32,852 nt of DNA. Origin: Gnetum montanum. Lineage: Eukaryota > Streptophyta > Gnetopsida > Gnetales > Gnetaceae. The stretch covers positions 530 through 33,381 of the forward strand of contig MNCI01030688.1 of the NCBI GenBank assembly GCA_015680685.1. The letters run 5' to 3'. Both the position numbers and the translations under genes were made by a program. Shown here one piece after another: positions 1 to 11,630 of the stretch (the stretch's first letter is position 1; each line of letters begins with the position of its first letter). Below the pieces are notes generated by a model that saw only the letters and a list, made by a program, of their open reading frames with translations, was not told the origin of the DNA and did not search any database.

Positions 1-249
1 CCATATTAAACTCCAATTTTATGCCCAAGAATTGTGCTATCTTTGAAAAATATTCCGACTGTTCCATGTAATGGCTAAATGCATCAACAACAACTATATC
101 AATTCATCATTCATTCTCATCTTGATAGATCCTCCTTTAATATCTCAACAATATCCATCAAGAGGGGTAATGCTAAACTCACTTTTTTGATTTACTAATG
201 ATTGAGACTAAGTGTGCTTTTGACATTGTTTCACCAAATTTTGAACATC

Positions 250-1700
250 AAAATTCCCCAAAAATAACATCAGAATGCACATTTCCAGCTCCTAGAGATC
301 TTTAAGAACTATTCTAGTTCACAAGCTCCATTTTTTATGATTCTAAAAATGTTTAAGATTCAAAATTTTTCTAAGTATTCAAGGTGACTTGGATTCTATG
401 TTAGTGTTACCCCTAGACCACTACTTCCATATTAGCTACAACCCTAGACCATTCTATCAATGTCACCTATACCAAAACTACATTTTGTCCTCAAATTAGG
501 CCCCATAAAGTCCAAAATAGCTCATCCAAGATACTTTGACATCACAAGTACCAAATTTCAACATTTTAGAAATTTAACCTTAGGATCCCAATGACTAAAA
601 TTTTTCTAAGTGTTGACTAATGTTGACACTAACACCAACATCAACATCAGTGTCGACACTTTTAGCATGATCCTTGGCACCTCCATGACATTTCTTACCT
701 ATATTTCAACTTGAATCTTGGCTTGCTAGACTTTCTAGAAACTAGTAAACATCCATTTTAGCACTTCAAATGGTAATTTCAATAGGCGTAAGGCTAGTCT
801 TTGTATTTATAATTAGAAATGTTTCTAACTTATATAGGTGACAATGACACTGATATCAGCATCACCATGACTACATCATCATCCTCCAAGGTGTTCAGGT
901 TTGCCATCTAGAAGCATTCTTTCAGTTTTCAAGCTTGCAAGATTCTTAAGGACTCAAAACGATCATTATGGCTTATTCTAACTTTAGCTTTAACATCCCA
1001 AAAGCTCATAATATGAACTTGAAAAGGTTTTAGAAATTTTCCTAAATCCTTAGCTGATGTTGATACTAATTCTAGCTTCATCCCTAGAATGAGCAATAGC
1101 ACTTGTGAAACTCACATCTTATAATCCTTGACTTCCAAAGTCTAGTCACATCATCTGTCAACTTCTTTGGGCTCTTTAGCATCATCTTAGCAAAATTTGG
1201 CATTATTTCTAGCATCAAACAAAGTCTTGGAAGCTCAAAATTGTAACATGGTGAAACTAGGGAAAATATCTCTAAGTTCCAGTAACACTAACATTGAAGT
1301 TAGCATCACCCATCATGCTTCAAGTCTTTCCAAGTTTGAAAGTTAAATGTGCCAAATTTAAAATCCACTTAAAAATTCACTAAAATTTGGAACTAAATTT
1401 AATAATCATAGGCCTATAAATATGAGCTTAAATTCCAAATTTTAGGGTTGGTTTCTTAAGATCTAGAGCATTTTCCAAGATTTTGAGAGATCAAGAGCAT
1501 GAGTACTAAACTTCCTAGCATCTCTTGCATTCTCCATAACTACCATGATGCCTCCTATGGCTCCAGCACTAACATTGACACAACATCAGCATCAGTCAAG
1601 TAGCACTAGCACCAACATTCCACACTTAGAATTTTTCAACCTCAACATCAATCTCTAGAGTTTAAATTTTTTGAGCTTTAGCATTAGTCGTAGGACACTT
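250..1700. repeat. Degenerate tandem array, units about 216-235 bp
   Basis: A landmark of the form TTCTAAG or TTCTAAC/TCCTAAAT, followed within about 10-20 bases by a GTTGACACTAACA-like stretch and CATCAGCATC-like trinucleotides, recurs at about 369, 604, 823, 1,039 and 1,269, with a weaker fifth interval to about 1,515. Spacings are about 235, 219, 216, 230 and 245. Units are strongly diverged and the lengths are not fixed, so no frame runs through them and the array does not encode a protein repeat. One unit holds a perfect 12-base palindrome at 649-660. No transposon termini are visible. It may be a remnant satellite or tandem repeats that once lay in the non-coding part of a retrotransposon. 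Confidence 0.55.
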
Positions 1701-3300
1701 AGCCAAAACCAGCTTGTTTTGGCCTTGATTTGCTTCTAGATATCATTTGTAACTTTCCAATCCTCCAAGGTTTTAATTTCACTTTCCAAATCCACATTTT
1801 GCTCACAAATTGAATTCTTATTAGTAGTTTTATCCCACTTACATTTTTGTAGTTTGGTTCTCCATAGGAGGTGAATGCTTCTTTATTTATTAATAAAGCC
1901 TTTTTTTTATTTGGTAAGGAAACCAGAACCCTTCTCCTATAACATAGCTCCCTATTTTTTAATGTCTTATGTCATTTCATTACATTTTATATTTAGATTT
2001 TGATTCATCACTTATAGCTTATTCCATACTTAGTTTATTTTTTTAGCAATAAATACTTAGTAATTTCAACATTTAAATCCAACATTTTTATCATTCCTGT
2101 GTCATTCCTAGTTCATGTACGACAGGCTAAGTCCACATTAAATTGGAAGTTTGTGCCCTATAATGTCATTATCATTAACTCATCGAAGATTATATCAAAC
2201 CAAATATCATTTGTGGCAATAAGTTAGGTGCTTTTACACTTAAGTCATGGAGGTATTCCTCTAAGGTTGGAGAAAGAACAATTTTGCAGGAACACTTACC
2301 ACTAGCCTAACACCTTATTATTTACAAATTCTACATTAAGATCCTTATATATATGTATGGAATTTAACAAGAATACCACAACATTTTCTAATTACATTCC
2401 TACATTCTTTTTGAGATATTAGGTAATTAGTTATTTCATATATGTTACTCTTATAACTTTGTATGTGGTGAGGTAGAGAACTTGATGTAAAACATCATCA
2501 TTAAATCATTTACCTACATTAAATAGGAAACTTTAAGTTCTAAGTTTGATTCTAGTAAGCAATGCTATGTTATATACTTCTCATTTAACAATATGTTATG
2601 TGGATAAATATTGGTAAAAAATATTTAGGGTTTTAGCATCCCCACAATGATTATAAATGATCTTTGATGTTAAAAATAGTAAGGTGTTTCTTGAAAGTTA
2701 AAGCCACCCATGCTGATTAATTCCAGACCTTATTTTCAATCAATCTCAAGAAAAATAACAATCATTTAACCCCTAAAAGAATATAATATTTCAAGACCAT
2801 TCTCATTAGTGGGAATCAACTAAGGTAGTTCAACAAGAATAATGTTTCAAACATTAAAGTTGAAAGACCTAAAAATATAATATATATAGTGTTAAGAAGA
2901 TTTAACATGATTGCTAAGACATTCTAAAGGAGCCATGGACTTTGATACTTATAGATATTGAAATGTTTTAAATTTTAAAAGCAACTAGTAGAAGGATGGA
3001 CATGGTTATGGTTATTCTATTTAGATAATTAAAAATTCTATGATGTAGTTGGTGCTTCCATGTATATGGAAAGAGTCATAATGGATATGCATTTAAAATG
3101 ATATTTATGTGTTCTATGTTAATGTGCATGTATATTCATCATCACTATTGAAGGACATGACAATGCTATCGAACATGGTAACTATGAGGCATAACTATTT
3201 GCACTCAGAAACATCCTATGACTACATGCTAATCACAATGAGTCACATGTTGTTCAAGAAGATAGTGTGAGATCATGCTAATTGTAGTGATGCACAATTT
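1701..3300. other. AT-rich stretch with no recognisable feature
   Basis: No protein-like frame, RNA gene, terminal repeat or clear internal periodicity was seen here on either strand. Local poly(T) and poly(A) runs and short ATAT tracts are present but are ordinary for such base composition. It is probably decayed intergenic or transposon DNA. Confidence 0.6.
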
Positions 3301-4920
3301 GGATATACCAGGCTTCTAGAAGGTGTAATACCTTCTAGTAGATTACTCTACTAGCTAAAGTTACTTTCCAATAATGTTTAATGTACCTTCCAATAGCCAA
3401 AATATACCTCCAAAATTTTCCTACAAGTGAGGACCATGAGAAAATGCTCCTTGCAATTCCTCGTACTCGATGACAAGTTGGCTTCTAGTAGTGGAAGTGC
3501 CTTTTTATGGCCGAAAGCACCTATCATAGTTTACCTTCCAGTAAGTCCACATGTCTTCTGATGAGCATTGTGAGAAAACTATTGCTTGTAGTTCCTTGTA
3601 GTCTATGATAACTTGGCTTCCAAAATGAGATGTGCCTTCTGATGGCCAAATCTACCTCTCAAAATTCACCTACCAATAAGTCAAAATGCCTTCCAATGAT
3701 GACTATTAGAAACTACAATTAGCAGTCCCTCAAAGTTTGTAATAAGTTAGCTTTCAATAAGAGAAGTATCTTACAATGGTTGAAAGTACCATAATTTACT
3801 TTTTGGTAAGTCCACATGTCTTTTGGTGAGGAACATGAGAAATCCATTGCATGAAGTTCCTCATAGTTTATGAAAACTTGGCTCCTGTAAGGGCATGTAC
3901 CTTTCGGTAGTTGAAATCGTCCTTCAAAACTTGGTTACTAGTGACTTCACATGCCTTCCTATGATGACTACAAGAAACCATAGTTGGAAGTCCCTTGCAA
4001 CCTATGACAAGTTAGCTTTCAATAAGGGAGGTACCTTCTAGTGGCTGAATCTACTTCTCAAAAATTATCTACCATTAACATGCATTGCCTTTCGATGAGG
4101 ATTGTGCAAAACTACTACTCGCATGACCTTGTAATCTATCCTAACCTTGCTACCGAAAGTTGAATGGCCTTCCAATAGCCAAATTTACCCCTAAAATATT
4201 ACCTACTAGTAACATTGTAGGTCTTCTAGTAGCCAAATATGCCTCCTAAAACTTACCTACTAGTAACTCCCAATGTTTTCTAGTGTCAATTGCAAGGTAC
4301 TACTATTGTCATGGCCTCACAATCTATGTGAACTTGGATTTCGAAAAGGACCATGACAACCTACTACTCACAATGGTTCATAGTCTTTGCCATTGAAGCT
4401 TTAAGAAGATGATGTGCCTTCTAGTACCTAAATCTACTTCTTAAAACTTGGCTACCAATAACATCCACCACCTTCCTATGAGGACTATGTAGAAATACCA
4501 CTCATAGGATCCAATAATTTATCCAAACCTCACTTTAGGAAGTGGAAGTGCTTTTTGATAGCAAAATTTACCACTAAAACATTGCCTATTGATAACACCT
4601 TCAACCTTCTAGTAGCCAAATATACCTTTCAAAACTTGGCTTTTAGTAACTCCTGATGCATTTCCATGAGAGCTATATGAAACTATGTCTTTCATAAACC
4701 TATAGTCTAGAAATTTATCTTCTAATGATGATAAGAAGACATTGTCATTTGTAGAGCCTCACAGTCCATTAAATGTAGGCTTCCCAAAGCAAATGTGCCT
4801 TCTAGTAGCTAAATCTACAACTCAAACATGACTTCTAATAACTCCCCTTGTCTTCTAATGATAACTATGAGGAACTATGATGTGTGGTGCCTTACAAACT
4901 CTTCAAATTATGTGTAGAGT
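3300..4920. repeat. Degenerate tandem array, unit about 134 bp, with a partial duplication
   Basis: The landmark AAGTTGGCTTC (variants AACTTGGCTTCC, AAGTTAGCTTTC, AACCTTGCTACC) recurs at 3,475, 3,610, 3,744, 3,875, 4,009, 4,143 and 4,331. The first five intervals are 135, 134, 131, 134 and 134 bases. The sixth is 188 because a sub-unit of about 54 bases, containing CTTCTAGTAGCCAAAT, is duplicated within it. Later units to about 4,920 are recognised from the same CCTTCTAGTAGC and GATGAGGACTATGAGAAAC blocks. The unit length is not a multiple of three and all frames contain stops, so it is non-coding. It could be a satellite fossil or internal tandem repeats of a large retrotransposon. Confidence 0.8.
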
Positions 4921-5234
4921 AGGTGTGAGTGGCATGTCAATGTAGTTTAATGTGAATTATTTCAATGTGAAAGGCATTCCTACAAACAATTGAGGCCAAT
5001 CCTATAGAAGATATTTCATTTAAAAATTTTACAATGTGAAAGCTTTAAAGACATACCACAATAAAATGGATTAAACACTATCTAAAACTTCTAGAATAGG
5101 GTTTGTAAATAAGATACATAGTTTTCTCCCATTGTAGATATCTTTTCTTTCACTAAATCGTGAAAATGCTATCTCAATTATAGATATGTTGGATACTTTG
5201 GTTATTCATGTAAGTAGTCTATAAAATATTTCAA

Positions 5235-5480
5235 GAATGTGAGGAAGATGAGAGCATGCAAGCTTTTGGGAAACAACATGGCAACAAGATATGCAAGATC
5301 CACCTAAAGGGCATTTTTCAAAATATGATACTCGATGATTGCATTGTTATGATGATACATTTACTTGGATATATAAAGAAAGAGTAGCAGATTTTATTGA
5401 TAGTGAAGAGAAGAATGAGATATTTCCTTGAAAATTTTTCTATAGAACTAAAAATTAACAAAAATGGATAAAGGAGACTC
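5235..5480 (+). pseudogene. Probable N-terminal remnant of the MULE transposase
   Basis: One plus-strand frame reads as protein-like sequence with only occasional stops, including DPPKGHFSKYDTR, CYDDTFTWIYKERVADFID and FFYRTKN, before it breaks up near 5,490. The composition (aromatic and charged residues, conserved-looking Trp, Cys and Tyr) is unlike the random translation around it. I assign it to the MULE pseudogene downstream because strand and spacing fit an N-terminal region ahead of a transposase core. I do not recognise a named domain in it, so it could instead come from another element. Confidence 0.4.
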
Positions 5481-5899
5481 CTCAATCATGAGTAAACCAC
5501 TACAATAGCCAAATATCATAAGTTATCTACAACTATTTCATGTTCATCCATTAATGTTTTATAATATTAAGATTCATAATTGATAATACTATTACCCTTC
5601 TTTGAATATAATCTTTGTATTACTTATCATTACAAATATGAACCAAATGTTACTATAGGAATAGCACCCATGGAAGGTGAAAAAGGAAATAAGATAGGAA
5701 GAAAGACGATGTCTCAATCTTATTTCATAGTCTCCTATATATGAGAAGCAGAACATGTTGCATGTCATACATATAAAGAAATGAATCATGTAGACACATT
5801 AGGAAATTACTGTCATAGCTTGCTAGATTCCATGGTAGATAGAAAAAACTCACAATCTATACATATTTTTGCTGAGGTACATCAAAAGATAGTTTGTTT

Positions 5900-7970
5900 A
5901 TGAAAGGAATGATTTCCAATAAATTTGATCTAATAGAGGTAGATCAAAGATCTTCTTAAGGAAGGGTAGGAGTCTAGGCTATCTAGAAAGAGGGACATCT
6001 TTCTTATGAAAAAAGATACTTACAACATTTACAAAGATGTTATCCCTGATTACAACAAAAGTGAGCATGATAAAATTAGTACCTAACTATCATAGTAAAT
6101 TACCATTGATTTTTTCTTTACTACTAGGAAGAAAACCTAGAATAAGGTGTTCCATTGATAATTTGATTATAATCATCTTGGATGCTCAAAAAGATGATAG
6201 TTTGATCTCAATGTAGTATCCTAGCAATGGATTCAACTTTAAACACCCATAAATAGGGTGTAAGTCTAAATAAGGGGTTCTATTATTTCATTTTGAAAAC
6301 TATTGGTGTTATAATAGAATAAGACATTATCTTATTAGAAATGTGCAATTGTCTTTGTAGCTCCATCTTCACATGGTGATGGCTTTTGATTCATATTACA
6401 ATGGACTTCTAGTTACATGGATGATTTCCTCAAGGTGCATAGAAACTAACATCAAATTTTGGCTTTTGAGGCTACTACAAAGAGGTAAGGTAAAGGAGCC
6501 TAATTGGATAACGAATCATACTTGATGATTCCAAGGTAGAATTGAATGTAATGAGGTATCTTTAAAGGTGTTGGAAAACATAGTAGAAATCATACTAGCT
6601 TGGATTGACATTTCATAACATATGCTAAAATTTGATGAATTATTAGGTTAATTTTTGGGAGCCAAATTTTTCTATGCATTGGGCATGTCTAAAGGACATG
6701 GAGGAAGAACTTGGTAACCAAAGTTAAAGATTCTAATAAAAAAAAGCCATGGCTGTCCATGTTAGTCATAGTATGAATGAATGCAAAATTGTTGTGGATG
6801 ATGTTGTGGAAATAAACAAATTTCTTAAAAAGTTTCAGAACTTAGATTCCATTAAATACCTGAGGCACTAGTGGTCACATAAAGACAAATTTAGTGGGTT
6901 CCTATTTCTTATAATCATTACTAAAAATTTCATATTCATAGTGATAGACTATTTCTTCAATTTTTTATTACTTATATTTTTCTTTAACCACATGTTGTTA
7001 GGAATGTGGGCTAAAGTATTCCATGATATTCCACATGCTCAGCAACACAAAAATAATGTTATCAAGTAATATCATGAATTTCTAAAAGGAAAATTTTAAA
7101 ACGATATAAGAAACAAGAAATGCCAATAGATTAATTAGCTTATATGGACCTTCACAAAGACTATATTATTAGAACAATACAAGAATTAAAGCTATAGGAT
7201 ATTTAGTAAATAAGAAAGACAAAGAATTCAATAAAAAATCATAGGAAAAGAATTTACAAATCTTTGATGTTGACTGTGTCGAAGTTGTGAAAAATGAAGA
7301 TGAATATGTTATGCAAAGTTAGAATAGTTTGAAGTTGAACACTTGATATAGAATTTCAAAGGTGTTTTCTTTTAGTATATCTTATGAAGGTAAATGGCCT
7401 TACCTTGGTCATGTTTGCAAGCACTCATAAAAATTCTTATTAAGTTGAAGGTTCTTACCAATGGATTCAAGTTCTTCTTCCAAGATGAGTTTTATGATTC
7501 GTGTATGCCTATGGAACGAAATTCATTTAAGCCACATCAGTTTCCTAGCCAAGAAGATGCTTTAGAACTAGGAATGACACTAGAGACATTGGGATCAACT
7601 AGCTAGAGGTTGAACATAAATGAGGTGGTCATGGTGTATAATTCAAATCACAAACTAGAGCAGGACAAAGATAATGCAAATGCACACCAGGAAACTAAAA
7701 TTTCTAAGTTCAAAAAGGCTTTTGACAAAATTGATGAAGACATTTCTCATAGACAAGGGGAGTATTTTAGAAATAGAAAGATATGTGGAGTTATTAAAAT
7801 CAAAGTTTCTATTTTCAAGTAACCTAGATGGATTGATGAGCAAAAAAAGATTGTCTAGATGGAATAGTCCTTCCAAAGCTACTAGACAAAAGCTTTATAG
7901 CCAAAAGTGTGCAAGAAAACTATTTAAAGAAGTTGACAATAGTATTTCATTGGTTCACTATGGTTCTTAA
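5900..7970 (+). pseudogene. Mutator-like element (MULE) transposase pseudogene
   Basis: An intact protein of this family would cut and paste a DNA transposon in the nucleus using a DDE catalytic core. Here the match is spread over several frames. About 6,240-6,520 gives a GIQT-like segment, then MAFDSYYNG and VTWMISSRC, matching the conserved block before the second catalytic acid. About 6,668-6,740 gives CIGHV-RTWRKNLVTKVKD, matching the WHVRRAWLKN block. About 7,040-7,090 gives QQHKNNVIK-YHEFLKGK, matching NNAIESYH-LK, but with the catalytic Glu replaced by Lys followed by a stop. At 7,389-7,427 GKWPYLGHVCKHS is the end of a SWIM zinc finger; its first cysteine pair is lost. From 7,610 to 7,970 two frames share a basic C-terminal tail (ISHRQGEYFRNRK, then SNLDGLMSKKRLSRW). 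At least two frameshifts and many stops make it non-functional. Terminal inverted repeats were not found. Confidence 0.65.
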
Positions 7971-9573
7971 AATAATATACATCATATTTAATTTATTTTC
8001 TTTTATTTGTAGATTGGAGTGAAGGTAGCCAAGAGAAGAAGAGATAGTCCTTTGCTCCCCAATCTACCCTAANTTTAGGGCTTTATGTTGTTAAAGCAAA
8101 TTACATATCTTATTATTAGACACTTCAAAAAAAAATACTATTTTAAACTTCCAAAACTCGTCTGAACTAAATCTTTAGTCATGAATGAGATATAAAACAT
8201 TATTGGTATATATGGGTCGTAATTCGACATATCCGCTGAGATGGGTATAATTCCATGGTGCAATATTGAGTTATATACGAAGTTCTAGTTTGAATATCTT
8301 GGACTATATTTAAAGTTCGCCTACTTCGGTTTCGACATCCCCCATAAGAAACATATGCTTTTAAAACCTTTTAAAAAATAATCTCACTAATTATAGCCTT
8401 TATATTCATTAAAGCGCCTAAAAAGGGGTCCATATACTCTAGATCCGCAAGTTCTCAGGGTTTGTACAAAGGACACACATAAAAAAAGTTGAGCAAGTTC
8501 TCAGAGAATTTTCTTAGATTCCAAAGTTTCAGAAGTTAAATGTAATACCTCACACTAGTGCAGATATCATATTCATTACATAACAAGATTTCATCTTTTA
8601 GCCCAGAAGGAACTAGAGATTTTGATACCATTAAAACTTGTCCTGGGATTCCTGTGTCTCCTTGGAAGCATGCAGATACATTAACCCTCTTTCATTTTTT
8701 TTACATGAAAAAGACCTGATTCTCTGCTGAGACACATGTGTCAGAACCCAAAATGTATAGAAAATGCCTTGGTTTTCTGATACTTCTACATTACTGCCCT
8801 ATTTAATTTCAATAACGTTGATCAGTTTATTTCATTCTCACAAGAATGAGAAATGTAAAAATGGCATAACCATATACAATTTATATAAAAGGTTACTAAG
8901 CCAAAATTTAGATGAAGTTTTCTAAACAACTGGTAAATAGAGCCCTTTTGTTACCAACCTATATTGTCTTTATTAATAATTAAGTTTGCATTTCCAACAA
9001 CTAATAAATACGGCTCTTTTGTTGCCAAACTTTGGTCACATACAAATTAGGTTCATTCAAGAAGGAGAGGAGAATATACTTCGGTGTGTCCTGCCAGACA
9101 AATGCTTATTAAGAGCTGAAAATAAGAAATCCTATACAAGTTATGTGTTTGCTACTGCATGCATGCACCAGAAACAATATAAAAACAAATGTAGGAAATT
9201 CATTCCAAATGAATAGAAATATATGTACTAGCTCTTACTTTGTTGTCAACTATGGTTCTAAATTTAAAATATTATAAAATAGGAAAATAGTTGTTTACTC
9301 AACAATATCTGTGTAGGTTGTTTTAAAAATGATCATTTCTGATCCTTATAATATCCATAAATATCTCTATCCTTTTGCTCCCTCTTTGGGGTGCTAGACA
9401 AATAGGATCATTTTTATTTCCACTTTGCCAAAATTCCTATAGCTTTAATATGCAACCTTACTGTAAGTGTGAAATATTTGTACTCTTATTTCATATCATG
9501 ATTAGTTTAATCTTGGTTAATAATTCTTTTACTATAATTTTGGATAGTTTTTCATGGTTTCACAAGAATATAG
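7971..9573. other. Non-coding stretch between MULE remnant and LTR copy A
   Basis: No convincing coding sequence is present; the short open frames here show no protein-like conservation. Small structures seen are a perfect 12-base palindrome, GACACATGTGTC, near 8,731-8,742 and two diverged copies of an approximately 71-base unit starting at 8,927 and 8,998. One ambiguous base lies at 8,073. The stretch 8,130-8,700 is slightly less AT-rich and looks less repetitive than its surroundings, but I cannot assign it. Confidence 0.5.
8927..9030. repeat. Diverged tandem duplication, about 71 bp period
   Basis: The segment CAACTGGTAAATAGAGCCC with its following TTTTGTTACCAACC at 8,927 is repeated at 8,998 as CAACTAATAAATACGGCTC with TTTTGTTGCCAAAC. 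Only two copies are visible, and the second is incomplete. It is a local duplication with no evident function. Confidence 0.5.
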
Positions 9574-11079
9574 TGTTGGTGACTATTTGGGACCAAACCA
9601 CCAACATTGGGAGACTTCGAATCTCATGACCTTCGTGGTCACAGGATCGAAGGTGTTCTTCAAATAAGGTTTAGATGCTTGTTGGTCTCTAGCAAGACCA
9701 AGGCCTAGATACCTCCAAATAGACTCAGTAGTAATAAAACGAACTAATCATTAGTATGTGTTTGTTGTTGTGAATGTTAAGGTGGTTGGGTTGTGTATAA
9801 AATTGTAATCAATTATCATAAAAGAGATTAGGGTAACTTTGTCAAATACTATGAGTTGTTGAAGATACTTATTTTGTCTAATCACTTAGTCTATACAGTC
9901 CTTATAGTACATTACTTATAAGAAATAAAATTTTACAAAATCGTTTTAGCATAATTTTGTCAATCTACTCTTAATTTTCCATAGAGAGAAAGTTCCTCAA
10001 GAAAACTAGAAATAGAGCGAGACTCAATGGAAATAGAAAGAGAAACAAAAAAAAAAAGCAGATTTGTTTGAAATCTCAAATATTTAATCAAGACAAATTG
10101 ACACAAGGAAAAACTTTGCAATAAAACTATTCCAATGCAATGTAACTACAATTTGTCCAAACCCTTTGAACTTAACAAGTAATTTCATAAAGACAATCTT
10201 ATTATACTACCAAAAATGTTGCGTAAATGATAAAGTACGAGTCTTTATTTTGGTTAGTAAATAGTTATCAAAGATTGCATTCAACAGAGCCTTCAAAAAT
10301 TTGACAATTTCAGGATTAAAATACCAAGGCAATACACTTTAAAATAATGAAACTATTTCAGTCACCTCAAAATATCAAAGATTTTCCTAGATTCTCTATG
10401 CTTAAAATAGGCAATTTCATTAAGACATTACTAGTAAATTGCTCTTCAGGCTTTTCAACAACATAAACTCTTTTATAGAAAATCTTAATAGGAGTTTAAT
10501 ATTGCACAACAACAAAGCTATAAAAGCAACCTAGGAAAAATCCCAAAATTAAATGCTAAGCACGATACTATCTAAACCATTAGCTAAGTAACTAAAACAC
10601 AATGGGAAGAAATAAACTCACAAGATTAAAACAAAGCATCCAAATTGATGTCATTAGCAACCCATCTTACAAGTAATTTTCAATTGTCTTTTTCCCAATT
10701 CCTCCCTTCCTTTTTCTTTGTTTTCAATTCTACCTTTGAAGCCTTTTTATGGTGGCCATGGGTAGTTACAATAATCATGAAAATTCAAGGATATTACAAA
10801 TATCTAGGGATATTAACTTATAACTACCTTAGAAGTTATAACTTCCATAGGAAGTTATTAGAAATTTAAGCTATGATAATGAAGTGTTTTCTTGGTAATA
10901 AATATCATGTAGATCACCATAGGAAGTTACAAAAATTAAGAAATATATGGCAAAGTTAGCAAGTGTCGCATAAGAGACTATAAACATCTTGAGAATTAAA
11001 CATAATTTCCTATGGAAAGTAAAATTAGATTTATCAAACATTTATAAATCTTTTTCTCCTAAGCCATAAACCTTTTCCA
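9574..11079 (-). mobile_element. LTR copy A: 3' LTR of the minus-strand gypsy element
   Basis: The sequence begins TGTTGGTGAC in plus orientation and is homologous over more than 900 bases to copy B at 18,915, and also to copies C (26,994) and D (31,713). The shared 35-45 base block around GGGAGACT and AGGATCGAAGGTGTTCTTC is found only in A and B, so these two form a subfamily and fit as the pair of one element. A weakened TATA-type box on the minus strand (CCATAAAAAGG, 10,742-10,752) gives the transcription direction. The upstream end is placed at CA 11,079 because a purine-rich tract on the minus strand follows it, as expected for a polypurine tract; this end is inferred. By eye roughly four of five bases agree with copy B, implying an old insertion. 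Confidence 0.75.
10742..10752 (-). promoter_or_regulatory. Decayed TATA box of LTR copy A
   Basis: On the minus strand this reads CCATAAAAAGG, aligned with the intact CTATAAAAAGG at the same place in copy C. The T-to-C change relative to C probably weakened the promoter. Confidence 0.5.
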
Positions 11080-11630
11080 TCTTTTAAAATAGTGCAATAT
11101 ATGTATTTCTTAAAAATAATGTTGTTAAGGCTTTGTAGCTTTGTTGCAACTTTGTCGACACATTTATACAAAACATGTAAACAAACCAAATGTATGTTTA
11201 TCTCATGGCTTGATATCGTGTCATCCTCTTCCTACTTTTAAGAGAAAACCTACCATCTGCAATGCCCTATTGCAACCTTGATGTCGTCTCCTCCAATTCA
11301 GAACAAATGCTTTCCTACCCTTCTCTGGTGAAGCCTACAACTACACCATCGTCACCTTTGTCACCATGTTGCCATCATAGCTGCTATTAGTAATGGCTCC
11401 ACCTAAGCCATAGGCTTCATTTTGTATCATGGCCTAACCTAGCCAAGGGAGGCCATGCATTTCCTCATTGTTGTAGTTTGGTTTGATGGATTCTTCAGTC
11501 CCATCTTTGTTGTAGAGTTTCTTCGTAGATAAATTTGTGTGCCTTGCACCTGAGTTTGGGCTTAAAATTTTGCCAATTTCCATATATTTGCTATTCATTT
11601 CTTTTGCTTCTAATGGAAGTCATTGAATAT
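11080..11630. other. Gypsy 3' untranslated stretch between env-position frame and LTR A
   Basis: This stretch lies between the proposed end of LTR A and the start of the segment repeated at 23,412. No coding sequence is supported. The interval 11,220-11,560 is less AT-rich and has several CCTAAGCC/CCATG-rich runs, but neither strand gives a recognisable product. Its counterpart beside LTR B has been deleted, so conservation cannot be judged inside the window. Confidence 0.45.

Noticed and set aside
1-250. Minus-strand frames with VKQCQKH, then PLLMDIVEIL and VVVDAFSHY, loosely like the start of a gypsy integrase
   Set aside because: The match needs two frameshifts and several substitutions within 70 codons and the catalytic context is absent; too weak to annotate without a profile search.
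3300-4920. CRISPR-like or protein repeat interpretation of the 134-bp array
   Set aside because: Units are contiguous and diverged throughout, with no constant repeat and unique spacer alternation, in plant DNA; the unit length is not a multiple of three and all frames have stops.
8200-8350. Relatively CpG-containing stretch checked for a tRNA, organelle-derived DNA or LINE sequence
   Set aside because: No cloverleaf, no recognised organelle gene and no reverse transcriptase motifs were seen.
9375-9629. Plus-strand 84-codon open frame rich in Phe, Leu, Ile
   Set aside because: It runs into LTR copy A without any change in character and has no recognisable motif; hydrophobicity reflects T-rich DNA.
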